64,000 nt of DNA, from positions 62,001 through 126,000 of the forward strand of contig JAFAFU010000074.1 of NCBI GenBank assembly GCA_023423335.1, written 5' to 3'. Shown piece by piece: positions 1 to 7,943 of the stretch. Position 1 is the stretch's first letter. Each line of letters opens with the position of its first letter. Origin of the DNA: Bacillota bacterium (GTDB lineage: Bacteria > Bacillota > Clostridia > Lachnospirales > Lachnospiraceae). Both the position numbers and the translations under genes were made by a program. The notes beneath the pieces were generated by a model. That model did not search any database, was not told where the DNA came from, and saw only the letters and a list, made by a program, of their open reading frames with translations.

Positions 1-85
1 TCACACCAATTCTGGTTTTTTCAAGAAATGCATCTATTTTCTCTTTATCAGAACAGTTTCTTTGTGTATAACGTACTTGTTCCAT
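1..85 (-). CDS. Partial N-terminus, possibly a pyridoxamine 5'-phosphate oxidase-family protein
   Basis: Only the first 28 codons lie in the window (start MEQVRYTQRNCSDKEKIDAF). The ATG shares one base with the TAA stop of the upstream amidotransferase gene (TAATG), so translation is probably coupled; an AGGAGGG ribosome site lies inside the end of that gene. N-termini of this kind (Q-R-x-C-x-D-x-E-K-I-x-x-F-L) recall clostridial PNPOx/split-barrel flavin proteins, but this is recall from a short stretch and the flavin-binding part is outside the window. Confidence 0.4.
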   Translation of the reverse strand, partial: MEQVRYTQRNCSDKEKIDAFLEKTRIGV

Positions 86-798
86 TACATTTCACCCTCC
101 TCATACATAAATGCCAGTTTTGTAAGAAATGCCTTCATCCACTTGTTATCCTGTTCGATATAATCCTGATGCGCCATTATTTCTTCAGCAGGCTGGACAA
201 ATCGGTCCGGCTGCAGCTCATCACCGCAATTCGTGATAAGATCTTCAATAATTGTCCTTGTATTTTCCAGGTGAAATTGAAAACCATAAACTCTTTTTCG
301 ATAAAGGTAGGCTTGATTCTTACATGTTTCATTGGTTGCTATTGGAACTGCTTCCTTCGGAAGGTCAACAAAGGTATCTCCATGCCATTCAAAGACAACC
401 GGTGAAGGCGGCAGGAAAGAAAACTGGGCGTAATCCGATATTCTTTCACATAACGTAACAGGAAACCAGCCTATTTCTTTGTATTGGTTCTTAACCACTC
501 TTCCTCCAATGACGTCAGCAATCAATTGTGCTCCCAGGCAAAGTCCGATTACCACCTTTTCCTGCTCAATTGCAGCCTTTATAAATTTTTTCTCCGCCGA
601 TAACCATGGATAGCGTTCTTCTTCATAGATGTTCATGGGTCCGCCCATCACAATCAACCAATCAAACTCCTCCTGTCCGGGCAGATTCTCATCCTTATAA
701 AGATGAGTAGAGGAAACGGGGTACTGATTTTCCTTCGCCCAGGTAAGTATACTTCCCGGATTTTCAAAAGCTATATGCTGCAAATAATGGATTCGCAT
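85..798 (-). CDS. Class I glutamine amidotransferase (GMP synthase-like)
   Basis: A stand-alone class I (triad) glutamine amidotransferase domain of about 237 residues. The nucleophile elbow G-L-C-L-G-A-Q puts the catalytic Cys at about residue 87, and F-Q-F-H-L-E gives His176/Glu178. The oxyanion-strand motif M-G-G-P-M is at 51-55. No synthetase domain is fused, as in the YxbD/GuaA-like stand-alone family that hydrolyses glutamine or a gamma-glutamyl compound; the acceptor cannot be deduced. I chose the ATG at 798 because an AGGGA site lies 5-6 nt before it, and that site falls inside the codons following the upstream alternative ATG at 819. It follows the NifB-like gene by about 50 bp with no visible terminator, so it may be co-transcribed with the anf operon, but a role in nitrogen fixation is not shown. 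Confidence 0.8.
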   Translation of the reverse strand: MRIHYLQHIAFENPGSILTWAKENQYPVSSTHLYKDENLPGQEEFDWLIVMGGPMNIYEEERYPWLSAEKKFIKAAIEQEKVVIGLCLGAQLIADVIGGRVVKNQYKEIGWFPVTLCERISDYAQFSFLPPSPVVFEWHGDTFVDLPKEAVPIATNETCKNQAYLYRKRVYGFQFHLENTRTIIEDLITNCGDELQPDRFVQPAEEIMAHQDYIEQDNKWMKAFLTKLAFMYEEGEM

Positions 799-846
799 GT
801 AAATCCCTGCCTTTCTCATCTTATAAATTTAATGCTGCCGTCTCAA

Positions 847-2109
847 TCAGCAATCTATGGGTGAATTCGTATAAAGCCTGAATACAGCTTCTTTTAATCC
901 TTCTTCAATCAGATTATAGGTGGTATAAATATCAATATCTTTCTCCTGTAAGGCATTTGACGGGCATGCACCGATTCTCATGCATATTACGCAATTGCAA
1001 TCTTCGATTGCTTTTATCAGCTTATAAATTCTTCCCGCCGCCTTCTCGTCCTGGCTTCCCTTGCAATATTGTTCGGTTGGTCTGGTCTCGACAAAAGTTA
1101 CGACGTCATCCTTATAATCATAGATATAGAATTTCGTTGCCTGCCCAAAATGCTGATCAATCAATTTTCCATTCTTAGAACATACTGCAAATCGATAGCT
1201 GACCGAAACCGATGTCATTTCATCTCTTTTTAAGCAATCAGCACAATCCTTAAACTCTACAGAGATTTTGCTGCTTAGTGTTTCCACGGTTGCCGGATTA
1301 CAAGGCTTACAATAATAGGATTGTGGGAGAATAGCTTCGCATTCCCGCCTGAGATCGCTCATCCCATCACTGCTGTAAGCCTCCAACCCGTTGGAATCAC
1401 CTTCTCCGCCTGACACCCTCCGGAGGATATTTGTCATCCTGCAGCCGCATTCCTTGGCCAGATGAACCATTTCTTCAATCTCAGAATCATTAATTTCTTT
1501 CATCACTTCTATATTCATTCTTACTGAAATTCCCAGGGATGCAAGGTAACTGATACCGGAAATCTGATTCTGAAGAAGAATATTAGCACCTTCAACCCCA
1601 TAATACTTATGCCCCAGATAGGTTATGTGGCTGTAGATCCCGGCTCCTTTTTCAGGTCTGATCGTATTAACTGTAACCGTGATATAATTCACACCCAGGG
1701 AAATTAGATGGCTGGCATATACGGGAAGCATCAAACCATTGGTGGATAGACAAAGTATCGTCTCAGGAGATGTCTGCCGAACGAGCCTGACGGTTTCCTT
1801 TACCGCTTCAAAATCAGCCAATGGCTCACCCGGTCCCGCAATTGCCGCAACCGTAAGGTTAGGAATGCTTTTCTTCGCTTCCAGAAACCGTTCCATCGCC
1901 TCGTAAGGAGTAAGTATCGTGTATACAGGATCCGGACACCAATCCCCTGGACAGTAACTTTGTTGTAACCCATTATTAAAGTTGACGTTATATTCCGACG
2001 CTATCGGTAAATGAATGATTGCACTATGAAAATCATAATTATTAAAACACGGATGCTTACAAATACGTTTGTTATTATTATTGGAATTCGAAGTATGAAA
2101 GTTATTCAA
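847..2109 (-). CDS. NifB-family protein lacking the radical SAM cysteines, fused to a NifX-like domain
   Basis: Residues 15-290 align with NifB, the radical SAM enzyme that builds the NifB-co precursor of nitrogenase cofactors. The KHPCF motif (17-21), H-L-P (33-35), G-P-G-E-P-L-A and L-S-T-N-G motifs and a late C-x-x-C are retained. The radical SAM motif CX3CX2C is not: the aligned residues are Y40, F44 and G47 at identical spacing. The DNA reads TAT, TTT and GGG there, and there is no frame break. A C-terminal domain (about 310-420) resembles NifX/dinitrogenase iron-molybdenum cofactor binding proteins (H-F-G motif), a fusion seen in many anaerobe NifBs. It should therefore not cleave SAM; a cofactor carrier or scaffold is possible. 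The start is TTG at 2109 with GGCGGTG upstream; no other in-frame start lies before the conserved region. It is the last nitrogenase-type gene of the operon, 126 bp after anfK. Confidence 0.85.
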   Translation of the reverse strand: MNNFHTSNSNNNNKRICKHPCFNNYDFHSAIIHLPIASEYNVNFNNGLQQSYCPGDWCPDPVYTILTPYEAMERFLEAKKSIPNLTVAAIAGPGEPLADFEAVKETVRLVRQTSPETILCLSTNGLMLPVYASHLISLGVNYITVTVNTIRPEKGAGIYSHITYLGHKYYGVEGANILLQNQISGISYLASLGISVRMNIEVMKEINDSEIEEMVHLAKECGCRMTNILRRVSGGEGDSNGLEAYSSDGMSDLRRECEAILPQSYYCKPCNPATVETLSSKISVEFKDCADCLKRDEMTSVSVSYRFAVCSKNGKLIDQHFGQATKFYIYDYKDDVVTFVETRPTEQYCKGSQDEKAAGRIYKLIKAIEDCNCVICMRIGACPSNALQEKDIDIYTTYNLIEEGLKEAVFRLYTNSPIDC

Positions 2110-2235
2110 CGCTTCACCGCCTTAATTATGTGATATGTAATATCTTACAGTATACATACCATAAGCTTTCCCAATCGATAGCTGCAGTTAAAAATTATGC
2201 CTGTATTATTCAGTAGTATCTTGAAATTCTAATGC

Positions 2236-3624
2236 TTACCATACATTCAGAATCGGTTCTCTGTTATGCTTATACTCCATATCTGCAAACCAGGTGTTGG
2301 CAATCTCTTCGGCCAGAAGCATGGCGCCCTGATATCCGACAATCGGATGACGATACATACCTGCTCTGTCATATACAGGAAACCCGACTCTTACCATTGG
2401 GATATTATAATCAATGGAAACATATCTGCCTTTGGAGTGGCCCATAATCAAATCAAGCTCAAGCCCTTCATTTTTTATGCGGTTCTCTAATTCCCACAGG
2501 TCCGCATTCATTACAACTTCCATCTTATAATCCAGCTTTTCCTGGAATTCTTTGATTCGCGGATCAATTTTATACTTGGAGTTATCATCACCCAGCAGTA
2601 ATAATACCGGCTTCATTTCCATATCCAGACAAAACTGTGCAAGACTGATAACAAGATCAGGATTTCCGTAGATTGCCACCTTCTTATCCGCCAGGAACAT
2701 ATGGGTTACATCCGTGATTGCATCAAGGGCGATCCCCCTCTCATGAACCAGGGATTCCGGAATGGGCTTGCCTGTAGCATCACTAAGCTTCTTTAAGAAG
2801 GTATCCGTATTTCTGATACCGATTGGTGTCGGTCCGATAATTGCGGGAATTTCAAATTCATCCTCAAGATATTCCGCAGCCTTTCCGCCTTCGTAACGGT
2901 TCAGGGCAAAAGTAGCTTTTGCATTTGCCGTATCCCTTAAATCTTCGATGGTGGTATCCCCATGCGATACAAAATTACCGCTTGGCATGAGAGGAGAATC
3001 AAATGCTTCTATTTCAAAAAGCACATTTGCCTCAACCTTCATTTCCGCCAATAAATGCTTTAATTCCGTTACATCTCCCGGATTAACCCAGCCGGTTATC
3101 AGATTTATTTTGTCAGAGGGCGTACTCTTCTTCGCAAAATATGCTATAAATTCCTTAACCGCTATATCATAACCACTCACCATGCTTCCAACAAAGCTGG
3201 GAGAATGTATCGGTATTAGATGTACCTCCCGTCCTGCATATTTTTCTTTCAAAAGCCCCCTGTTCAGCTTTCTTACAACTCCGTCAATATCGTCTCCGAT
3301 AACCTCCGTGGAGCAGGTTGATATGATCGGGATTACTTTGACCTCCGGATATCTCATAAGCAGGACATCCACTGCTTCTTCCACTCTGTTCAATGCACCA
3401 AACACCGCACCGTCTTCATGGAGTGAGGAGGAGGCAATTTCAAAGCTTTCTTTAAAATGCTGTGAAAACAATAATCTTACAAACATTACGCAGCCCTGTC
3501 CGCCATGAACGATTCCAATACATTCTTTGATGCCGATGCTGGCATACTGAACACCGCAGGGCTGGCAGGTAAATATCGGATTAATTACACCCGCACGCTC
3601 TTTATTCTTCACATCACAGTACAT
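2236..3624 (-). CDS. anfK: Iron-only nitrogenase beta subunit AnfK
   Basis: Beta subunit of the FeFe-protein (AnfD2G2K2), which with AnfD holds the P-cluster. From the chosen ATG it is about 462 residues, the usual AnfK length. Signature stretches include NPIFTCQP near the N-terminus, the G-I-V-H-G-G-Q-G-C P-cluster segment, I-I-S-T-C-S-T-E-V-I-G-D-D, G-P-T-P-I-G-I-R-N-T-D, L-L-L-G-D-D-N-S-K-Y and the C-terminal LNVW. It follows remembered Azotobacter AnfK over its whole length, far more closely than NifK or VnfK. The ATG at 3624 is preceded by GGAGGT at a good distance; an in-frame ATG at 3636 overlaps that ribosome site and is less likely. It lies 130 bp after anfG, with two hairpins in the gap that may set subunit ratios. 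Confidence 0.95.
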   Translation of the reverse strand: MYCDVKNKERAGVINPIFTCQPCGVQYASIGIKECIGIVHGGQGCVMFVRLLFSQHFKESFEIASSSLHEDGAVFGALNRVEEAVDVLLMRYPEVKVIPIISTCSTEVIGDDIDGVVRKLNRGLLKEKYAGREVHLIPIHSPSFVGSMVSGYDIAVKEFIAYFAKKSTPSDKINLITGWVNPGDVTELKHLLAEMKVEANVLFEIEAFDSPLMPSGNFVSHGDTTIEDLRDTANAKATFALNRYEGGKAAEYLEDEFEIPAIIGPTPIGIRNTDTFLKKLSDATGKPIPESLVHERGIALDAITDVTHMFLADKKVAIYGNPDLVISLAQFCLDMEMKPVLLLLGDDNSKYKIDPRIKEFQEKLDYKMEVVMNADLWELENRIKNEGLELDLIMGHSKGRYVSIDYNIPMVRVGFPVYDRAGMYRHPIVGYQGAMLLAEEIANTWFADMEYKHNREPILNVW

Positions 3625-3637
3625 ATATACCTCCATT

Positions 3638-3653
3638 CCGCCGCTTTCGGCGG
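3638..3653 (-). other. Hairpin just upstream of the anfK ribosome site
   Basis: CCGCCG/CGGCGG stem with a 4-nt loop, placed 14 bp before the anfK ATG and immediately before its GGAGGT site. There is no U-run after it, so it is not a terminator. It could protect the 5' end of a processed anfK message or tune initiation. Confidence 0.5.
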
Positions 3654-3718
3654 CACAAACAATATCTGAAAGAAGTTTAAAATGAAATTCCTATGGATTT
3701 TATTTTGGAGCTCTTTCC

Positions 3719-3745
3719 AAGAATTTTGGCTTTTTCAAAATTCTT
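3719..3745 (-). other. Intercistronic hairpin between anfG and anfK
   Basis: AAGAATTTTG pairs with CAAAATTCTT around a 7-nt loop, a perfect 10-bp stem starting 10 bp after the anfG stop. The minus strand continues with GGAAAGAG rather than a U-run, so an RNA-stability or processing element fits better than a terminator. Confidence 0.5.
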
Positions 3746-3754
3746 TTCCTCCTT

Positions 3755-4105
3755 CTAATAATGCGGGTCTGAAAGCTCTGCATTCAAGGAGCCCGATATA
3801 AGCAAATAATCCAAGCGTTCCTTTAAACCCTGCATAATCTTTTTTAAATCTACTTTATCAATTTCAGATACCCACGGAAACTTTTTCTTATAATTATCTG
3901 CCAGATAGACCGCATCCACCCAATAGCATTTTTCTTCCGGAGTATCATTTTCAACCGGTTCTCCGCACAATATCTGCATCGTTTTCCGAATAATATTTCC
4001 ATTCTGTCTTTCTCTGTCCCATGCTCTGGAATGGAATTGCCACAGACATTTCTTCATTATAAAATCAAGCAATAATTCAACTCTTTCTTTCATTAAATCC
4101 TCCAT
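3755..4105 (-). CDS. anfG: Iron-only nitrogenase delta subunit AnfG
   Basis: The small third subunit found only in alternative (V or Fe-only) nitrogenases; it binds AnfDK and is needed for activity. At 116 residues it lacks the short N-terminal extension of the Azotobacter protein. Shared segments include K-C-L-W-Q-F-H-S-R-A-W-D-R-E-R-Q-N, L-C-G-E-P-V, C-Y-W-V-D-A-V, the M-Q-G-L-K-x-R-x-D-Y-L segment and the C-terminal ELSDPHY. Its presence rules out a molybdenum nitrogenase operon. The ATG at 4105 has GGAGGT eight bases upstream. A similar GGTGAAGCGTT leader precedes the NifB-like gene. It is 103 bp downstream of anfD. Confidence 0.95.
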   Translation of the reverse strand: MEDLMKERVELLLDFIMKKCLWQFHSRAWDRERQNGNIIRKTMQILCGEPVENDTPEEKCYWVDAVYLADNYKKKFPWVSEIDKVDLKKIMQGLKERLDYLLISGSLNAELSDPHY

Positions 4106-4124
4106 AACGCTTCACCTCCGTTAT

Positions 4125-4151
4125 ATCATGAACAAAAGACGTGTTCATGAT
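4125..4151 (-). other. Hairpin in the anfD-anfG gap
   Basis: ATCATGAACA pairs perfectly with TGTTCATGAT around a 7-nt loop. No U-run follows. As with the two hairpins before anfK, it sits in a gap between subunit genes and may mark an mRNA processing or stabilising site. Confidence 0.45.
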
Positions 4152-4208
4152 CTTCCACTCCGATCGCATCATCGCAAGCAAGCTTGCATAATGCTCACTA
4201 CGTTTACA

Positions 4209-5786
4209 TTACATTGCCGAGAGCTCTCCGACAAGATCACTCTCTCCGGAGAATTCCGGATACACTCTGTCGCTCAATCGTCTTAGTGCATCGTATTCTC
4301 CGGTATATTCTCTCAATACAGTGGAATTCTTAACTTCCTCACTTAAATTGACATCCGAAAGCAGCCTTTGTGTCATAAAACCTTTATCCGTAGGGATTCC
4401 ATCTTTACTGATATCCAATAGGGAAAGCTGATGTATTGGGGAGTAAATACCGTTATAAACATCCCGGGCGAATCTTACCCACCCCTCATAACCCTTCCAG
4501 GGTCCGTTATGATATGCATGCGCATTCAAATATGGAACACGGATTTTTTTAGCTACTTCACCCGGTCTCTTACCGGTAAAGATAATATCGGGCTGCAGCA
4601 TACCCATTGCCTCCAGTCCTTCAAGCTCATTTGGATCATCAATTGCAAGCGCACCTTCCTCGCACCTGGAGATACCCTTCTCCATGTCTCCCTGGTGTCC
4701 GAATTTGGTATATACCGAAACTACTTCAACACCCATTTCCTCATGAATTACATTAGCCCAATGCCAAAGCTTTGAACCTCCGGGCCACAGACAGACCTTC
4801 TTTCCCTTCAGCCTTTCCTTATACCAGTCAAGCTCCGGCCTCCACCGTTCGGTTTCTTCCTTAATAATTGCCTCTGCACGATCCTCGATACCAAAGAACA
4901 TCGCTATCTTCCTAAGGGATCCTGAAAGGGGTTCGAAGCCAAAGCCGTCAATATCCAAACGCGGTATTCCGTACCTTACCCTCAATTCATTGCAGATATA
5001 CTCCGCTGACCTGGCGCACTCCAAAACGTTCAGATGAGCTTTATGCATGGCACGCAGCCCGTCATAGGTTCCATTACCGGTAAAGGTGGACAATACCTGA
5101 ATTCCCATTCTCTTAAAGTAATCCTGCATAACCTCCTGATCACCCTGGATATTGTATTCACCGACATAATTGATCACATAGTCACTGGTGATCTCCGGCT
5201 CAACGGTTCCAACCTTCTGATTAATCCATGCAATATTAATCTTATGATGCCCTCCCGACTGACTCGGGCCTCCAAAGCCCGGAGAATTACATACAAAGAT
5301 ATCAACCTCAGGCATATCTTCCATGACTTCCGCCGCAATCGCATTGATGTCATCACCAATCAGTGCGGAGGCACAGGTCTGGTAGATTGTCATTCTCTTT
5401 ATATCCGGAAATGCTTTAAAAGCTTCAATGATGTTTTTCCTCAGAAGTTTTTCTGCACCAAATACAATATGTGATTCCTTCATATCGGTGGCATACGTAT
5501 ATTTTAATTGGAAGTTATCATTATCACTGATATATCGCTTCGTCTGCCAGGTATCATAGGTACATCCTACCGGCCCGTGACTCATATGAATAACATCCTT
5601 CATCGGTGTTCCGATTACATGCTTCGCACCACAATATGCGCAGCCTCTCTCTGATATTGATCCGGGAATTGTATTCAAATATCCTAAGGGCAAAGCATCC
5701 GCCAGCGTTTCACCGGGCCCCTTAATTACAGCATGCTTTTCTCTTTCCGGTATACATTCACTGCATTTAAACAAATGATATGGCAT
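4209..5786 (-). CDS. anfD: Iron-only nitrogenase alpha subunit AnfD
   Basis: Alpha subunit of the FeFe-protein, carrying the FeFe-cofactor where N2 is reduced. At 525 residues it has AnfD length (VnfD is about 475). The start MPYHLFKCSECIPERE and the stretch S-E-R-G-C-A-Y-C-G-A-K-H (C49, C52) are diagnostic. The P-cluster Cys in G-P-V-G-C-T-Y-D is residue 75. The cofactor Cys lies in L-E-C-A-R-S-A-E-Y and the cofactor His in the N-A-H-A-Y-H-N-G-P segment. The C-terminal extension (about 470-525) is typical of AnfD. AGGAGGT lies seven bases before the ATG. It follows nifI2 by 24 bp, within the operon. Confidence 0.96.
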   Translation of the reverse strand: MPYHLFKCSECIPEREKHAVIKGPGETLADALPLGYLNTIPGSISERGCAYCGAKHVIGTPMKDVIHMSHGPVGCTYDTWQTKRYISDNDNFQLKYTYATDMKESHIVFGAEKLLRKNIIEAFKAFPDIKRMTIYQTCASALIGDDINAIAAEVMEDMPEVDIFVCNSPGFGGPSQSGGHHKINIAWINQKVGTVEPEITSDYVINYVGEYNIQGDQEVMQDYFKRMGIQVLSTFTGNGTYDGLRAMHKAHLNVLECARSAEYICNELRVRYGIPRLDIDGFGFEPLSGSLRKIAMFFGIEDRAEAIIKEETERWRPELDWYKERLKGKKVCLWPGGSKLWHWANVIHEEMGVEVVSVYTKFGHQGDMEKGISRCEEGALAIDDPNELEGLEAMGMLQPDIIFTGKRPGEVAKKIRVPYLNAHAYHNGPWKGYEGWVRFARDVYNGIYSPIHQLSLLDISKDGIPTDKGFMTQRLLSDVNLSEEVKNSTVLREYTGEYDALRRLSDRVYPEFSGESDLVGELSAM

Positions 5787-5810
5787 ATTTTGACCTCCTT
5801 CAAATAATGA

Positions 5811-6182
5811 TTATTTTAATGCATCGTCTCCCTGTTCATCCGTTCTGATACGAATTGCATCCTCCACGGGACACACAAAAATTTTTCCATCACCAATCTG
5901 ACCTGTCTGATTCACCTTAATAATCGTATCCAGCACTGTATCAACTTCATCGTCGGGTATTACGATTGATAAATATCTCTTTGGGATATATTTCATACCG
6001 CCATGTTTATTTTGTTCGAGGATGCCGGTTCTATATTCGATATCAACTTCGCCCGCAAGCCCTTTCTGCTTGCCGCGCCCAAGCACCGGTATGGCAGTTA
6101 AGCTCGGATAGCCAAGCTGAACCAAGGCTTCTTTTGTTGCACTTACTTTTCTAGGTCTAATGATTGCACTGACTTCCTTCAT
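5811..6182 (-). CDS. nifI2: PII-family nitrogenase regulator NifI2
   Basis: GlnB-like PII protein of 123 residues. In archaea and some anaerobic bacteria, NifI1 and NifI2 form a complex that binds the dinitrogenase and blocks electron transfer from NifH when ammonium is present; 2-oxoglutarate and ATP relieve this. The N-terminal strand M-K-E-V-S-A-I-I-R-P, the long T-loop (about 38-60) and the G-D-G-K-I-F-V-C-P-V-E signature are visible. Its position between anfH and anfD, 10 bp after nifI1, matches the conserved H-I1-I2-D order. Confidence 0.9.
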   Translation of the reverse strand: MKEVSAIIRPRKVSATKEALVQLGYPSLTAIPVLGRGKQKGLAGEVDIEYRTGILEQNKHGGMKYIPKRYLSIVIPDDEVDTVLDTIIKVNQTGQIGDGKIFVCPVEDAIRIRTDEQGDDALK

Positions 6183-6192
6183 AGCCCTTCAC

Positions 6193-6510
6193 CTACAATC
6201 CTTCTGCTCCGGTTCTAACCGTAAGCACCCTGTCTACTGGGGAAATAAATATTTTACCATCACCAAAATTGCCTGTATAAGCCTTATATTTGATTACCTT
6301 AAGTATTTCTTTAACAGCTTCATCCTTAACTACCAGCATCAGAATTGTTTTGGGAAGTTCATCGTAACGAACCGCGCCGATCATAATACCATGCTGTTTT
6401 CCACGACCAAATGCATTGATCTTTGTCATTGAATTGAACCCTGCTTCAGAAAGTGAATCTGCGATAGCATCTGCAATTTCGGGACGTACAATTGCTTTTA
6501 TCATTTTCAT
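6193..6510 (-). CDS. nifI1: PII-family nitrogenase regulator NifI1
   Basis: 105-residue GlnB-like protein, partner of NifI2 in ammonium switch-off of nitrogenase. Visible are the N-terminal M-K-M-I-K-A-I-V-R-P strand, a G-R-G-K-Q-H-G segment before a short T-loop, and G-D-G-K-I-F-I-S-P-V-D followed by V-R-T-G near the C-terminus. AAAGGAG lies nine bases before the ATG. It starts 18 bp after anfH, so H, I1 and I2 should be one message. Confidence 0.9.
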   Translation of the reverse strand: MKMIKAIVRPEIADAIADSLSEAGFNSMTKINAFGRGKQHGIMIGAVRYDELPKTILMLVVKDEAVKEILKVIKYKAYTGNFGDGKIFISPVDRVLTVRTGAEGL

Positions 6511-6528
6511 AGGAATTGCTCCTTTCAG

Positions 6529-7353
6529 TTAGTCAGCGATACCATATTTAACTACCATCTTTTCAAGTTCATCCATGGTAAGCGGCTTAGGGATAACAAA
6601 ATTTGTGTTCTCGATAATCTTCCTGGCCAGTTCGCCGTATTCCTTTGCCTGATTTTCGGAGGAATCATACTCAACAACAGTCTTTTTATTAAACTCCGCC
6701 TTTTGCACAATGTTATCTCTAGGTACGAAGTGAATCATCTGCGTACCGATGGCTGCCGTAAACTCTTCAAGAAATTCTTTCTCACGATCCACCTTACGGC
6801 TGTTGCAGATAATACCTCCAAGACGTACACCGCTCTGCTTTGCGTACTTGAGAAGTCCCTTGCAAATGTTATTGGCTGCATAGATTGCCATCATTTCACC
6901 GGAAGCTACAATATAAACCTCCTGCGCCTTACCGTCTCTGATTGGCATTGCAAAACCACCGCAAACAACATCACCCAGAACATCATAAAAAACAAAATCC
7001 AGATCATCCGTATAAGCGCCGTTTGTCTCCATCAAATCAATTGCCGTAATAACACCGCGTCCCGCACAACCTACGCCGGGCTCCGGTCCGCCGGATTCGA
7101 CGCATCTGATATCAAGGAAACCATTCTTAATAACCTTATCATTGGTTACCTTTTCTGCTCCCTCTTCACGAAGTACGTCCATCAGGGTTTCCTGTGGTTT
7201 TCCCCCTAAGATGAGCCGCGTTGAATCAGCCTTAGGATCACATCCATGAATAAAAATCTTTTGATTGTAAAAATATGCCATCGCTGCTGCTGTGTTCTGC
7301 TGTGTAGTGGATTTACCAATACCACCCTTACCATAAAACGCTACTTTTCTCAT
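6529..7353 (-). CDS. anfH: Nitrogenase iron protein (dinitrogenase reductase), AnfH type
   Basis: Homodimeric ATPase that passes electrons from a bridging 4Fe-4S cluster to the FeFe-protein. The P-loop GKGGIGKS is at residues 8-15. The cluster cysteines are C96 in P-G-V-G-C-A-G-R-G and C131 in G-D-V-V-C-G-G-F; R99 corresponds to the arginine ADP-ribosylated by DraT in other organisms. Length 274 is normal. The Anf assignment rests on linkage to anfDGK; NifH, VnfH and AnfH are very similar. TAGGAGG precedes the ATG. It is the first gene of the operon, with a hairpin about 50 bp upstream of its start. Confidence 0.93.
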   Translation of the reverse strand: MRKVAFYGKGGIGKSTTQQNTAAAMAYFYNQKIFIHGCDPKADSTRLILGGKPQETLMDVLREEGAEKVTNDKVIKNGFLDIRCVESGGPEPGVGCAGRGVITAIDLMETNGAYTDDLDFVFYDVLGDVVCGGFAMPIRDGKAQEVYIVASGEMMAIYAANNICKGLLKYAKQSGVRLGGIICNSRKVDREKEFLEEFTAAIGTQMIHFVPRDNIVQKAEFNKKTVVEYDSSENQAKEYGELARKIIENTNFVIPKPLTMDELEKMVVKYGIAD

Positions 7354-7402
7354 GATTAAATCCTCCTAAAATAATTTGTTAATGGGTTGCTCTATTTAAT
7401 AA

Positions 7403-7446
7403 AAAGAGGTTATTATATTCATTGGAATGAATATAATAACCTCTTT
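7403..7446 (-). terminator. Terminator-like perfect hairpin in the anfH leader
   Basis: Two 21-bp arms (7403-7423 and 7426-7446) are perfect reverse complements. On the minus strand the stem ends in CTCTTTTTATT, a U-run fitting intrinsic termination. It lies only 50 bp before the anfH start. It is downstream of the regulator gene, which already has its own hairpin at 7874-7914, so it is either a second terminator or an attenuator that must be bypassed to express the nitrogenase genes. Confidence 0.7.
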
Positions 7447-7873
7447 GTTATTCCGCTAACATTTTTGTATTTCCTGCAGCAATAAGATTGGCTTATGTTT
7501 TTACAACTAAGGCAAGTAATATTTTCATTATACTATATCATTTAGCATCGTTTTGTTATGTTTGTTTTACTTATATATTCAATATTATATTGTTATGTTT
7601 TGTTTGTCACATCTTGTGTAAGTTAATAAAGATACTATATACTGTCGTGTTATAACCGTCAATGGAAATATAGCATAAACATTTCTTCTGTTTTGAAAAT
7701 TTTATGTAAAATATCTACACGCAGCTTTCCTGTTGTCACATTTAGTTATGTTTATCACACAAGGCTTGTAATTGAAATATTAGAATACCGGCAATATACT
7801 TTGGTATCTCAAGAACATGCTATTAGCCGGCACAGACTCCAAATGCAAAAGTTTTATTTTGCACACAAAATAA
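7447..7873. promoter_or_regulatory. AT-rich anf promoter region with repeated GTTATGTTT boxes
   Basis: This gene-free stretch upstream of anfH has three same-strand copies of GTTATGTTT (7555-7563, 7592-7600, 7745-7753). The last two continue into a TCAC element (GTTTGTCAC and TATCACAC), and a GTTATAAC palindrome lies at 7649-7656. They could be operator sites, for example for the HTH/PBP-like regulator encoded next door. I see no convincing -24/-12 sigma-54 promoter and no ModE-box palindrome. Function is inferred from position only. Confidence 0.4.
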
Positions 7874-7914
7874 GTGTAATTGCTTAAGTAAATTCAATTA
7901 CTCAGCAACTACAC
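7874..7914 (-). terminator. Terminator of the HTH/PBP-like regulator gene
   Basis: On the minus strand GTGTAGTTGCTGAGTAA pairs with TTACTTAAGCAATTACAC (17 bp with G-U pairs and one bulge). It is followed by TTATTTTG, 30 bp after the regulator stop codon. Confidence 0.65.
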
Positions 7915-7943
7915 CTTTGATGCAATGTCAATTCAAATTTTTT

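Noticed and set aside
2236..7353. Reading the nitrogenase as molybdenum (nif) or vanadium (vnf) type
   Set aside because: A delta subunit rules out Mo type. The 525-residue alpha subunit with the AnfD N-terminus and C-terminal extension, and the beta subunit ending, follow Fe-only (Anf) proteins, not the shorter VnfD.
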